Part shown: piece by piece, positions 1-8,142 of the stretch
Layout: every line of letters begins with the position of its first letter
Numbering within the stretch: the stretch's first letter is position 1
From: CAVSMC01 sp963798655
GTDB taxonomy: Bacteria; Pseudomonadota; Gammaproteobacteria; Burkholderiales; Casimicrobiaceae
NCBI GenBank assembly: GCA_963798655.1
Contig: CAWCUH010000003.1
Span: forward strand, 372,001 to 436,000
Direction of reading: 5' to 3'
DNA: 64,000 nucleotides
Position numbers and translations under genes: made by a program
The notes under the pieces: generated by a model
Databases searched by the model: none
What the model was told of the DNA's origin: nothing
What the model saw: the letters and a program-made list of their open reading frames with translations, nothing else

Positions 1-170
1 GGCCTCACGTCGGAGCGGCTGGAGCGAAAATGCAGGTTCATCGATGGGACGCCGAGATGGCCTGTCAACAATGGAAGATGCGTCCGGAATCGAGGCGACG
101 CAAGTCCCGCAATCGCTTCGTTTGACCGCGCGTCGGCGGGCCTGTTCTCGGTGCTAAACTCGTCCGCTGG
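1..170. other. window edge, no gene assigned
   Basis: All three forward frames are open for part of this stretch, but none gives a recognisable protein. It is probably the upstream flank of rmuC, possibly including the tail of a gene beyond the left edge. The only recognisable element is the -10-like box listed separately. Confidence 0.3.
152..160 (+). promoter_or_regulatory. extended -10 box of rmuC
   Basis: TGC followed by TAAACT resembles an extended -10 element. It ends 10 bases before the rmuC ATG, so the transcript leader would be only a few bases long. No -35 match was seen. The same arrangement recurs before thiL and the second TRAP binding-protein gene. Confidence 0.35.
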
Positions 171-1469
171 ATGTCCGATCCGGTCTTCGTCTGGGTAGCA
201 ATCGGCGCGCTCGCGCTGCTCGCCGCGATCGCGGCGCTCGCCGCCGCCGTGCTCGCGAACGTTCGGCGCCTCGAGCGCGACGTGAAGCTGGAATTGTCGG
301 GCGCTCGCAGCGAGCAGGCTGCCGCCGCGCAGGGCGCCCGCATGGAGCTCGTCACGACGCTCGGACAGTTCGGCCAGCGCCTCGACACCCTGACCCAATC
401 CAATCACGAGCGGCTCGAGGCGGTACGCTCGACGGTCGAGCAGCGGCTCGACGTCCTGCGCAACGAGAACGCGAAAAAGCTGGACGAGATGCGAGCGACC
501 GTCGACGAGAGGCTGCAGTCGACGCTCGAGACGCGGCTTGGCGAGTCGTTCAAGCTCGTCTCGGAGCGGCTCGAGCAGGTGCACAAGGGCCTTGGCGAAA
601 TGCAGGCGCTCGCCACCGGCGTCGGCGACTTGAAGCGTGTGCTGTCGAGCGTCAAGTCGCGCGGCCTGTGGGGCGAAGTGCAGCTCGGCGCGCTGCTCGC
701 CGACGTGCTGACGCCCGCGCAGTACGAGCAGAACGTCGAGACGCGCCCCGGATCGCGACAACGCGTCGAGTATGCGGTGCGCTTTCCCGGCCGCTCGCAG
801 GACGGCGCGCCGCTCTGGCTGCCGATCGACTGCAAGTTCCCGCTCGACGACTGGCAGCGGCTGCAGGACGCGATCGAGCGCGCCGACTCTGTCGCGGTCG
901 ATGCGTGCCGCAAGGCGCTCGACCAGTTCTTCAAGTCGCAGGCGAAGGACATTCGCGACAAGTACATCGCGCCACCGCACACGACCGATTTCGCAATCCT
1001 GTTCGTGCCGACCGAAGGCCTCTATGCCGAGGCGATGGCGCACGCCGGGCTGGTCGACGTGCTGCAGCGCGAGTACCGCGTGGCGATCGCCGGTCCGACG
1101 ACGCTCTGGGCGCTGCTGTCGAGCTTCCAGCATGGCTTTCGCACGCTCGCGATCGAGCAGCGCTCGGCCGAGGTGTGGCGCGTGCTCGGCGCGGTGAAGA
1201 CCGATTTCGGCCGTTTCGCCGAGATTCTGTCGAAGACGCAGAGGAAGCTGCAGGAGGCGAGCAACACGATCGACGAGGCGCGCGGCAAGAGCACGACGAT
1301 CGTGCGCAAGCTGCGCGACGTCGAGGCGCTGCCGCACGATGAAGCCGACCGGCTGCTCGCCGGAGAGTCCGTGCCGCTCGTCGACGCAGTGCCTGCCGCG
1401 GATGCCCCGTCGCTGCTCGATGGCCTCGTGCCGGACGAGCTGCAGCTCGCGCCGAGCGACGTCAAATAG
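171..1469 (+). CDS. rmuC: RmuC family DNA recombination protein
   Basis: RmuC-family proteins are nuclease-fold proteins that limit DNA inversions at short inverted repeats; the biochemistry is poorly defined. The 432-residue protein has one N-terminal membrane segment (about residues 5-28). A long coiled-coil region rich in E/R/L follows (about 30-150). The conserved RmuC domain comes next, with the motifs RGLWGEVQLGALL near 165, PIDCKFPLDDW near 220, FVPTEGLYAEA near 280 and SSFQHGFRTLAIEQRSAEVW near 320. Length and order match the family. No Shine-Dalgarno is evident and the -10 box is very close, so the mRNA may be nearly leaderless. mtfA follows 4 bases after the stop and is probably cotranscribed. 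Confidence 0.93.
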   Translation: MSDPVFVWVAIGALALLAAIAALAAAVLANVRRLERDVKLELSGARSEQAAAAQGARMELVTTLGQFGQRLDTLTQSNHERLEAVRSTVEQRLDVLRNENAKKLDEMRATVDERLQSTLETRLGESFKLVSERLEQVHKGLGEMQALATGVGDLKRVLSSVKSRGLWGEVQLGALLADVLTPAQYEQNVETRPGSRQRVEYAVRFPGRSQDGAPLWLPIDCKFPLDDWQRLQDAIERADSVAVDACRKALDQFFKSQAKDIRDKYIAPPHTTDFAILFVPTEGLYAEAMAHAGLVDVLQREYRVAIAGPTTLWALLSSFQHGFRTLAIEQRSAEVWRVLGAVKTDFGRFAEILSKTQRKLQEASNTIDEARGKSTTIVRKLRDVEALPHDEADRLLAGESVPLVDAVPAADAPSLLDGLVPDELQLAPSDVK

Positions 1470-1473
1470 CGCG

Positions 1474-2244
1474 ATGTTCGGCGCGCTTTCGAACTGGCGG
1501 CGCGAGCGCGTGCTGCGTCGCGCGGCCATCCCCGACGATCTGTGGCGCGACGCCGTGTCCGCGTTGCCGTTCGTCGCGATCTACGAGGACGACGAGCTCG
1601 GGCGCCTTCGCGATCTCGTCGTGCTCTTCCTCGACGCGAAGTCGATCGTCGGCGCCGGTGGCCACGAGGTCACGCCGCTGCAGCGCGTCGTCATCGCGAT
1701 TCAGGCGTGCGTGCTCGTGCTCAATCTCGATTCGAGCTACTACGACGGCTGGCACAACGTCATCGTCTATGCCGGCGAGTTCGTTCCGGGCTGGGAGTGG
1801 GAAGACGAAGCCGGCGTGATCCACCGCAACGACGCGCCGCTCGCAGGCGAGGCGATGCCCGGCGGTCCGGTGGTGCTGTCGTGGCCGGACGTCGAGGCGT
1901 CCGCCGACTGGGAAGCGTGCGGCATGAATCTCGTCATGCACGAATTCGCGCACAAGATCGACATGCGAAGCGGGGACGCGAACGGCTGTCCTCCGCTGCC
2001 GGCCGGCCTGTCGGCGCAAGCGTGGCGCGCGGCACTGATGAGCGCCTTTGGCGATTTCAGCGCGCGAGTCGATCGCGACGAGGACACGACGATCGACCCC
2101 TACGCCGCCGAGTCGCCGGCCGAGTTCTTCGCCGTGCTCTCCGAGGTGTTCTTCGCCGAACCGATGCTGCTTGCGGCGCAATATCCGGATGTCTACGCGC
2201 AATTCCGCGCGTTCTATCGGCAGGATCCAGCGGCGCGCGGATGA
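1474..2244 (+). CDS. mtfA: MtfA-type M90 zinc metallopeptidase
   Basis: This 256-residue protein matches the MtfA (peptidase M90) family, cytosolic zinc peptidases. In E. coli MtfA binds the Mlc repressor and so affects the glucose phosphotransferase system. The zinc motif HEFAH sits near residue 154, followed by KIDMR. The C-terminal motif ESPAEFFAVLSEVFF supplies the downstream glutamate ligand, and the typical FYRQDP end is present. The start was chosen at the ATG 4 bases after the rmuC stop, which gives the usual family length; longer in-frame extensions read the rmuC tail. Whether it acts on an Mlc-like regulator here cannot be told. A palindromic repeat begins 7 bases after its stop. 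Confidence 0.92.
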   Translation: MFGALSNWRRERVLRRAAIPDDLWRDAVSALPFVAIYEDDELGRLRDLVVLFLDAKSIVGAGGHEVTPLQRVVIAIQACVLVLNLDSSYYDGWHNVIVYAGEFVPGWEWEDEAGVIHRNDAPLAGEAMPGGPVVLSWPDVEASADWEACGMNLVMHEFAHKIDMRSGDANGCPPLPAGLSAQAWRAALMSAFGDFSARVDRDEDTTIDPYAAESPAEFFAVLSEVFFAEPMLLAAQYPDVYAQFRAFYRQDPAARG

Positions 2245-2250
2245 GCGCGA

Positions 2251-2312
2251 ATGAGGGTCAGAGTGCAGTTGCCGCCGGGCATTCACCGCCGCAACTGCAC
2301 TCTGACCCTCAT
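2251..2312. repeat. dispersed palindrome family A, copy 1
   Basis: A perfect 22-bp inverted repeat has arms at 2251-2272 and 2291-2312 and an 18-base loop. The arms read GAGGGTCAGAGTGCAGTTGC at their core. It lies between the convergent ends of mtfA and aidB, so its RNA hairpin could protect or terminate both transcripts. There is no T-tract, so it is not a classical intrinsic terminator. Reading outward it encodes the spurious peptide start MRVRVQ. Confidence 0.9.
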
Positions 2313-2314
2313 AA

Positions 2315-3952
2315 CTACACTGGCAGGGCGCGCGCGACGATGGCGGCGGCGTCGGCGCCCGCGCCGAGCGCGCCGAACGCCGCGCCGCCGAAGCTCGCCG
2401 GCGCGAGACGCGTCGCGCAGAACGCGTCGGCCACGAACGTCGGCGCGTGGCGAATCAGCAGCGACGCCCCGAGCGCGAGCGCGATCCGTTGCGTAAGGGC
2501 GCGCGCGGCCGCCGCGTCCGGCTCGCGCGCAAGGTCCGCGTCGAGCGCGGCCGCGAAAGCGTCGTAGCCGCGATCGACGCCGCGCGCCTCGGCGAGCTCG
2601 ACGGCGATCGCGTCGCGTGCCGCCGGCTCGCGGCCCAGCGCGCGCAGCACGTCGAGCGCCATTACGCTGCCCGAGCCTTCCCAGATCGAGTTGAGCGGCG
2701 CCTCGCGGTAGAAGCGCGCGAGACCGTTCTCCTCGACGTAGCCGTTGCCGCCGAGCACCTCGATCGCCTCCGCCGAGACTGCGGCGGCGCGCTTGCAGAT
2801 CCAGTATTTCGCCGCCGGCGTCGCCACGCGCGCAAGCGCATGCTCGGCGCTGTCCGCCGGAGCATCGAACGCGCGCGCGAGGCGAAGCGCGACCGCGGTG
2901 GCGGCTTCGCTTTCCAGCGCGATGTCGGCGAGCACGGCGCGCATCAGCGGTTGCTGCGACAGCACGTTGCCGAACGCAATGCGGTGCGCGGCATGATGCA
3001 GCGCGCGAGCCGCGCATGCGCGCATCAGTCCGGCGCTGCCGATCACGCAGTCGAGCCGCGTGTGCTGGACCATTTCGAGGATGGTTGGCACGCCGCGCCC
3101 TTCGGCGCCGACACGCCATGCGAGCGCACCGTCGAATTCGACCTCCGACGACGCGTTCGAGCGGTTGCCGAGCTTGTCCTTGAGGCGCACGAGACGGATC
3201 GCGTTGCGCGTGCCGTCGGGACGGATCCGCGGCAAGAGGAAGCACGTGAGCCCGCCGCGAGCCTGAGCGAGGATCAGGTGCGCATCGCACTGCGGCGCCG
3301 AGAAGAACCATTTGTGACCGTGCACACGATAAGCGCCGCCGCCGTCGCCCTCGGCGCGCGTGATGTTCGTGCGCACGTCGCTGCCGCCCTGGCGCTCGGT
3401 CATCCCCATGCCGATCGTCAGCGCGCGCTTGGCGCCGGCGGGAAGCTCGCGCGCGTCGTAGTCGCGCGCGGTGATCCCGGCGAGCCACGTCGCTTCGAGG
3501 TCGGGCACTTCGGCATCGGCGCGCCGCAGCGCCGGCACGCTCGCGTACGTCATCGTGAGCGGACACTGCGTTCCGTTCTCGACCTGCGCGTGCATCATGT
3601 ACATCGCGGCGCGCGCGACCTGCGCACCCGGCCGCGCATCGACCCACGGCGCGCAGTGCTCGCCGGCGGCAGTCGCAATGCGCATCAGCTCGTGCCATAC
3701 CGGATGGAATTCGACCGTGTCGATGCGCTCGCCGCGCGGGTCGATCGTACGAAGCTCGGGCGGATGGCGGTTCGCCGCATCGGCGAGCGCCGCGACACTC
3801 GCGCTGCCCATGCGCGCGCCCCAATCCACGAGCGACGGCTCGGCCCATCGCGCACCTTCGAGGGCAACCGCTTCGCCGAGCGCGACGTCGTCGCGATAGA
3901 GGTTTCGATCCGCGTACGGCGGCGGCTGGTTCGGGAACGGCGTGTCGATCAT
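2315..3952 (-). CDS. aidB: AidB-like acyl-CoA dehydrogenase family protein
   Basis: This 545-residue flavoprotein matches AidB (541 residues in E. coli), an acyl-CoA dehydrogenase relative of the adaptive response to alkylating agents that binds FAD and DNA. Diagnostic motifs are MTERQGGSDVRTNIT (FAD/substrate loop, about residue 195), GHKWFFSAP, and SIWEGSGSVMALDVLRALG near 430, which carries the position of the acyl-CoA dehydrogenase glutamate. The AidB N-terminus (NQPPPYADRNLY) is also present. It is transcribed convergently with mtfA, and its stop lies 2 bases from palindrome copy 1. No Ada gene is adjacent. A generic isovaleryl-CoA dehydrogenase is less likely because of the length and C-terminal domain. 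Confidence 0.9.
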   Translation of the reverse strand: MIDTPFPNQPPPYADRNLYRDDVALGEAVALEGARWAEPSLVDWGARMGSASVAALADAANRHPPELRTIDPRGERIDTVEFHPVWHELMRIATAAGEHCAPWVDARPGAQVARAAMYMMHAQVENGTQCPLTMTYASVPALRRADAEVPDLEATWLAGITARDYDARELPAGAKRALTIGMGMTERQGGSDVRTNITRAEGDGGGAYRVHGHKWFFSAPQCDAHLILAQARGGLTCFLLPRIRPDGTRNAIRLVRLKDKLGNRSNASSEVEFDGALAWRVGAEGRGVPTILEMVQHTRLDCVIGSAGLMRACAARALHHAAHRIAFGNVLSQQPLMRAVLADIALESEAATAVALRLARAFDAPADSAEHALARVATPAAKYWICKRAAAVSAEAIEVLGGNGYVEENGLARFYREAPLNSIWEGSGSVMALDVLRALGREPAARDAIAVELAEARGVDRGYDAFAAALDADLAREPDAAAARALTQRIALALGASLLIRHAPTFVADAFCATRLAPASFGGAAFGALGAGADAAAIVARALPV

Positions 3953-4046
3953 GATCGGGCTCGTCGGGTGGCGTCGCGCAATTTTGTCCTATCGCCACGC
4001 TGCGCTCACGTTTAATCTACGCCATTCCCGGCATGCGGAGGCCGTG

Positions 4047-4946
4047 TTGAGTCGTTCCACGCTGCGCGAGGCGCTCGCGCGTGAACAACCGCTGGTGATG
4101 CCGCTCGCGCACGACGCGCTCACCGCGTGGCTCATCGCGCGCGCGGGATTCCGGGCGTTCGCCATCGGCGGATCGGCGATGCTCGCCGCGCGCTACGCGC
4201 TGCCGGACATCGGTCTCGCCGCGCTCGCTGAGATGGTGGACGGCCTGCGCGACATCGCGGCGGCGACCACCCTGCCGTTCATCGCCGACGGCGACGACGG
4301 CTACGGCGACGTCAAGAGTGTCGTCCGCACCGTCGAGCTCTACGAGAGTCTTGGCGTCGGCGGCATCCTGTTCGAGGACCAGGAGCGCGAGCGCAAGCAG
4401 CAGCGCGCCGACAGCGCAAAGGGCGTCTCGTCGCGTGAAGCGATCGAAGCGAAGCTTCGCGCGGCGCTCGCCGCGCGCGCTTCGGCCGATACGCTGATCA
4501 TCGGCCGCACCGATGCGTACGGCGTGCACGGGCTCGACGAAGCGATCGCTCGCGGCGAGCGTTTCCTCGCCGTCGGCGCCGACGGCGTTTTCGTCGCCGG
4601 CTTGAAGACGATGGCCGAGTACGAGAGGGTCGGCGCGTCGCTGCGCGGCGCGACGCTGCTTTCGGCCGCTGTGTTCGAGACGCCCGGCATGCCGTGGCCG
4701 GCGCCCGCCGAGCTCGGCGCCTTCGGATTCACGCAGGTATCGTATCCTGCGTCGCTGATCTTTCGCGCGACGGCCGCCATCGCGGACGGGCTCGCGCAGC
4801 TTCGCGCCCATGCGACCGGCGAGCGCACGATGACGCCCGACCCGCACGCGGCCGACATCCGCCGCCTGCTCGACGATGCGCTCGAGCTCGACCGCTGGAC
4901 CCGCGTCGAGCGCGAGTTCGCTTCACAACCGCCCGCACTCCGATGA
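4047..4946 (+). CDS. isocitrate lyase/PEP mutase superfamily enzyme (lyase or oxaloacetate decarboxylase-like)
   Basis: A TIM-barrel C-C lyase of about 299 residues belonging to the superfamily of 2-methylisocitrate lyase, oxaloacetate decarboxylase and PEP mutase. The metal-binding motif ADGDDGYGD and the EDQ motif are present. However, the KKCGH-type catalytic loop of isocitrate and methylisocitrate lyases is replaced by RERKQQR, with no cysteine. The EDK-NS motif of PEP mutase is also absent. The substrate is therefore open. The TTG start at 4047 follows a GGAGG at 4037; GTG 4044 and an ATG at 3942 that runs through the divergent aidB start are alternatives. The stop overlaps the next ATG, so it is coupled to the thiamine-diphosphate enzyme and the two probably act in one pathway. 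Confidence 0.8.
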   Translation: MSRSTLREALAREQPLVMPLAHDALTAWLIARAGFRAFAIGGSAMLAARYALPDIGLAALAEMVDGLRDIAAATTLPFIADGDDGYGDVKSVVRTVELYESLGVGGILFEDQERERKQQRADSAKGVSSREAIEAKLRAALAARASADTLIIGRTDAYGVHGLDEAIARGERFLAVGADGVFVAGLKTMAEYERVGASLRGATLLSAAVFETPGMPWPAPAELGAFGFTQVSYPASLIFRATAAIADGLAQLRAHATGERTMTPDPHAADIRRLLDDALELDRWTRVEREFASQPPALR

Positions 4947-6727
4947 ACGACCCTGCGCACCCGCCGAAAGGTGCCACGGCATTCGGCAGCGATGCAATCG
5001 CCGATCTGCTGCGCGCGCTCGGCTTCGACTACATCGCACTGACGCCCGGCGCGAGCTTCCGCGGCTTGCACGACAGCCTGGTCAACCACCTCGGCAATCG
5101 CGCGCCCGAGATGCTCCTGTGCCTGCACGAGGAGCACGCGGTCGCGATCGCGCACGGCTGGGCGCGCGTCACCGGGCGCCCGATGGCGGTCGCGCTGCAT
5201 GCGAACGTGGGCCTGATGCACGCGACGATGGCGATCTTCAACGCGTGGTGCGACCGCATCCCGATCTTCATGCTGGGCGGTGTCGGCCCGATGGACGCGA
5301 TGAAGCGCAGGCCGTGGGTCGACTGGATTCATACATCCCGCGACATGGGCGCGCTCGTGCGCGGCTACACGAAGTGGGACGACCAGCCGGCGTCCGTGCC
5401 GGCCGTGCTCGAAGCGATGGTGCGCGCGTACCGGATCGCGACGACCGAGCCGCGCGGGCCGGTGTACGTGAATCTCGACGCGACGCTGCAGGAGGAGCCG
5501 CTCGCCGCGCCGGTGACGATGCCCGCGCTCGAGCGTTTCGCGTCACCCGCTGCCGCCGATCCGCCCGCGGACGCCGTCGCCAACGTCGCACGCGCGCTCG
5601 CGAACGCGTCGAAGCCGCTGTTCATGATCGGCCGTGTTTCCCGCGACGAAGACCAATTCAATGCGCGCGTGAAGCTCGCCGAGCGCGTCGGCGCACGGGT
5701 CATCACCGACATCAAGACGGGCGCCGGATTCCCGACGCATCACCCGCTGCATCCGTATCCACCGGGCTTGTACATCGGTGCGCAAGCCGGCGCGCTGATT
5801 CGCGACGCGGACGTCATCGTGAGCTTCGACTGGATCGATCTCGCCGGATCGGTGAAGCAGGCTTGCGGCGGCGAATGGCCGCGCGCGACGATCGTCGACT
5901 GCTCGCTCGAGCCCTACGTTCACAACGGCTGGAGCATGGACTATCACGCGCTGCCGCCGGCGGACATCGCGATCCTCGCATCGCCGGATCGGCTGGTCGC
6001 GCGATTGCTCGACGTCGTGCAGCCGTGCGCCGCCACGCCGGCGCCGCTTGCGCGAAGCGAGCCCGCACCGGCGATCGACACGCCCCGCGGTGCGCTCATA
6101 TCGATCGACGATCTCGCGCGCACGACGGTGGCGCGGCTCGCGCCGCATCGTCCGTCGTACATTCGCTTGCCGCTGTCGTGGCCCGGCGAGCATTGCCGCT
6201 TCGAGCATCCGCTCGACTATATCGGCTTCGACGGCGGCGGCGGCATCGGCTCGGGTCCGGGCATGGCGGTGGGCGCCGCGCTCGCGCTGCGCGGCAGCGG
6301 GCGTTTTCCGGTCGCGGTCGTCGGCGACGGCGATTACCTGATGGGGCTCACGGCGCTGTGGACCGGCGTGCACTATCGCGTGCCGCTGCTGATCGTCGTC
6401 GCGAACAACCAGTCGTTCTTCAACGACGAGCTGCACCAGGAGCGCGTCGCGCGGATGCGCTCGCGTGCGATCGAGAATCGATGGATCGGCATGCGGATGA
6501 GCGACCCGGCGATCGACCTCGCAACGCTTGCGCGTGCGCAAGGCGCGATCGGCATCGGACCCGTGTCGTCGGCCGACGCCCTCGCCGATGCGCTCGACGC
6601 CGCCGTGGCGCACGTCAACGCGGGCGCGCTGTGCGTGATCGACGCGCGTGTCGCACCGGAATACGCGCGCGCGGTGTCGTCGTCGCTGATGCGCCACATC
6701 CCGTCTGCCAAGGAAACGTCGCAATGA
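4943..6727 (+). CDS. thiamine-diphosphate-dependent enzyme (acetolactate synthase/benzoylformate decarboxylase-like)
   Basis: A 594-residue enzyme with the three-domain layout of the acetolactate synthase/2-oxo acid decarboxylase family. The N-terminal pyrimidine-binding domain has the conserved glutamate in CLHEEHAVAIAHGWARVTG (about 60-79). A central FAD/nucleotide-like domain follows. The C-terminal thiamine-diphosphate motif is GDGD at about 461, with NN 27 residues later. Such enzymes decarboxylate 2-oxo acids or make C-C bonds. It starts by ATGA overlap with the lyase and its own stop overlaps the start of an aldehyde dehydrogenase fragment. The ancestral operon was probably lyase, 2-oxo acid decarboxylase, aldehyde dehydrogenase. 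The substrate is not predictable from sequence alone. Confidence 0.85.
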   Translation: MNDPAHPPKGATAFGSDAIADLLRALGFDYIALTPGASFRGLHDSLVNHLGNRAPEMLLCLHEEHAVAIAHGWARVTGRPMAVALHANVGLMHATMAIFNAWCDRIPIFMLGGVGPMDAMKRRPWVDWIHTSRDMGALVRGYTKWDDQPASVPAVLEAMVRAYRIATTEPRGPVYVNLDATLQEEPLAAPVTMPALERFASPAAADPPADAVANVARALANASKPLFMIGRVSRDEDQFNARVKLAERVGARVITDIKTGAGFPTHHPLHPYPPGLYIGAQAGALIRDADVIVSFDWIDLAGSVKQACGGEWPRATIVDCSLEPYVHNGWSMDYHALPPADIAILASPDRLVARLLDVVQPCAATPAPLARSEPAPAIDTPRGALISIDDLARTTVARLAPHRPSYIRLPLSWPGEHCRFEHPLDYIGFDGGGGIGSGPGMAVGAALALRGSGRFPVAVVGDGDYLMGLTALWTGVHYRVPLLIVVANNQSFFNDELHQERVARMRSRAIENRWIGMRMSDPAIDLATLARAQGAIGIGPVSSADALADALDAAVAHVNAGALCVIDARVAPEYARAVSSSLMRHIPSAKETSQ

Positions 6728-6801
6728 GCTCGACCGCTTCACGTCCGTCGCTGTCTGCGCGTCGCGCGCTGTACTACGGCGGCGCGTGGCACCCTAGATG
6801 A
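6724..6801 (+). pseudogene. truncated aldehyde dehydrogenase N-terminus (25 codons)
   Basis: An ORF starting by ATGA overlap with the thiamine enzyme encodes 25 residues ending RRALYYGGAWHPR. That pattern closely resembles the first beta strands of aldehyde dehydrogenases (ALYY-GGAWH, usually followed by a VNPATGE segment). The reading frame then ends at a TGA formed by palindrome family A copy 2, and no remaining dehydrogenase sequence is found downstream. The rest of the gene appears to have been deleted exactly at the repeat boundary. Assignment of so short a fragment is inference. Confidence 0.55.
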
Positions 6802-6888
6802 GGGTCAGAGTGCTGTTTCACGTTGAAACGATTGAGACGACGAGCTGCACTCTGACCCTCCTGACGTGGCACGCGCACTCTGACCCTA
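6800..6888. repeat. dispersed palindrome family A, copy 2 (compound)
   Basis: The arms GAGGGTCAGAGTGC (6800-6813) and GCACTCTGACCCTC (6847-6860) form one element. A third half-arm, GCACTCTGACCCTA, follows at 6875-6888. Inside the loop is a second perfect palindrome, GTTTCA-CGT-TGAAAC (6815-6829). The element creates the stop codon of the dehydrogenase remnant on the left and supplies the last bases of the mog TAG stop (6886-6888) on the right. It looks like a full copy fused to a half copy. Confidence 0.88.
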
Positions 6889-7434
6889 CTTTCGGATCGC
6901 TGATTTCGGCCGGAATGCCTTGCACACGGCCTCGTGCGTTTCGATGTACGGTCCGCCGATCAAGTCGATGCAGTACGGCACCGCCGGGAACACGCCGTCG
7001 AGCGTCTCCTTGATCGCCTTCGGCTGGCCGGGAAGATTCAGGATCAGCGCGCGGCCGCGCACGACGCCGACCTGCCGTGACAGGATCGCCGTCGGCACGT
7101 ACTTGAGGCTCACCTGCCGCATCTGCTCGCCGAAGCCCGGCAGCACCTTGTGCGCGACGGCGAGCGTCGCTTCGGGTGTCACGTCGCGCGGCGCCGGACC
7201 CGTGCCACCGGTCGTGAGCACGAGCGCGCATCCGGCGATGTCGACCAGCTCGATCAGCGTGCGCTCGATCGTGGGCTGGTCGTCGGCAATGAGCCGTGTC
7301 TGCGTCGTCCACGCCGACGCGAGCGCTGCGCGAAACCACTCCTGCAGCCCCGGGATGCCCTGGTCCTGATACACGCCGGCCGAAGCACGATCGGAGATCG
7401 ACACGAGGCCGATCGACAGCGTTTCTTCATTCAT
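6886..7434 (-). CDS. mog: molybdopterin adenylyltransferase
   Basis: The 182-residue protein matches Mog, which adenylates molybdopterin so that molybdate can be inserted during molybdenum-cofactor synthesis. Family motifs are GLVSISDRASAGVYQDQG at the N-terminus, TTGGTGPAPRDVTPEAT (about 80-96) and LPGQPKAIKETLDGVFP near 140. The C-terminal GGPYIETHEAVCKAFRPKS is intact. MoaB is a close relative, but length and the YQDQGIPGLQEW region favour Mog. Its ATG overlaps the darP stop, so it is the second gene of a two-gene operon. No molybdoenzyme gene is nearby. The TAG stop uses bases of palindrome family A. Confidence 0.92.
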   Translation of the reverse strand: MNEETLSIGLVSISDRASAGVYQDQGIPGLQEWFRAALASAWTTQTRLIADDQPTIERTLIELVDIAGCALVLTTGGTGPAPRDVTPEATLAVAHKVLPGFGEQMRQVSLKYVPTAILSRQVGVVRGRALILNLPGQPKAIKETLDGVFPAVPYCIDLIGGPYIETHEAVCKAFRPKSAIRK

Positions 7435-7973
7435 CGTTGCAGTGCCTTGAGGTCGCGATAGAGCTCGCGGTAAGCGTGCGGCGGCGCGCCGCGTGCGCGC
7501 TCGCTCTGCGCACGCGCGATCAGCGCGCGGAAGTGCGGCCGGTCGAGCCCCGGGTGCTGCGCGACGAGGTCGTCGAGCGCCGAGGGCTCGGCCAGCAGCC
7601 GATCGCGCCAGCGCTCGATCTCGTGCATGCGCGCGGCATCCTCGCCGCGATGCTGCGCCCAGGCGTCGAGCTTCCGGCGGATCGGCTCGGCGTCGATGCC
7701 GCGCATCAGCGCTCCGACGTATTGCAGCTGCCTGCGCCGCCCACCCCACGCGGTGATCGTTCGTGCTTGAACGATCGCGTCAACCAGCGGGTCCGGCAGT
7801 TGCGCTTCGGCGGCGAGCTGCGCGAAGCGAGCGGCGTCCAGCCCGACCAGCGCTTCGCCAAGGTCCTGCAGCGCGTGCATCTCGAGCTTGCGCCGCGTCT
7901 TCGACGGCGGGCGCGTCGCGTCGCTTGCGTCGACGGCGGTCTCAGCGTTCGGTTTGTCAGGCGACTTCGCCAC
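7431..7973 (-). CDS. darP: ribosome biogenesis factor DarP (YjgA/DUF615)
   Basis: This 180-residue, highly charged helical protein matches YjgA/DarP, a small factor that associates with 50S ribosomal precursors. Typical family features are KTRRKLEMHALQDLGEALV (about 25-43), the LP-LVDAI-AR segment, and ARRRQLQYVGALMR-like QLQYVGALMRGID near 85. The C-terminus has HPGLDRPHFRALIARAQSERA and AYRELYRDLKAL. It is the first gene of the darP-mog pair and is divergent from pmbA, an arrangement common in Betaproteobacteria. Confidence 0.92.
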   Translation of the reverse strand: MAKSPDKPNAETAVDASDATRPPSKTRRKLEMHALQDLGEALVGLDAARFAQLAAEAQLPDPLVDAIVQARTITAWGGRRRQLQYVGALMRGIDAEPIRRKLDAWAQHRGEDAARMHEIERWRDRLLAEPSALDDLVAQHPGLDRPHFRALIARAQSERARGAPPHAYRELYRDLKALQR

Positions 7974-8036
7974 GGAATCGATACCGGATGCGGCGCGGCG
8001 AACCGGCGCGCCGCGTTCAAATCAGGGGGCGTTTGT

Positions 8037-8043
8037 TATGATA
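8037..8043. promoter_or_regulatory. overlapping divergent -10 boxes (pmbA / darP)
   Basis: The AT-rich patch TTATGATAGC contains TATGAT on the forward strand (8037-8042) and TATCAT on the reverse (8043-8038). It sits between the divergent darP and pmbA genes. A weak TTCAAA lies upstream on the forward strand. It is the only AT-rich island between the two genes. Confidence 0.35.
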
Positions 8044-8142
8044 GCTCACGGACTTCCACCGCTTGCGGCGGACGCGTCCGTCGTGCGTGAAGAGCCCGTC
8101 GACGGCCGCGCCGCGCTCAGCTTCGCCGATAGCCTCTCGCCC

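Noticed and set aside
4047..4946. PEP mutase, with the next gene as phosphonopyruvate decarboxylase (phosphonate biosynthesis)
   Set aside because: The EDK-NS motif required for PEP mutase is absent; the protein has EDQ followed by RERKQQ.
6798..7013. Short ORFs starting MRVRV at the palindromes
   Set aside because: They come from reading ATGAGGGTCAGAGT of the repeat and do not continue into any conserved protein.
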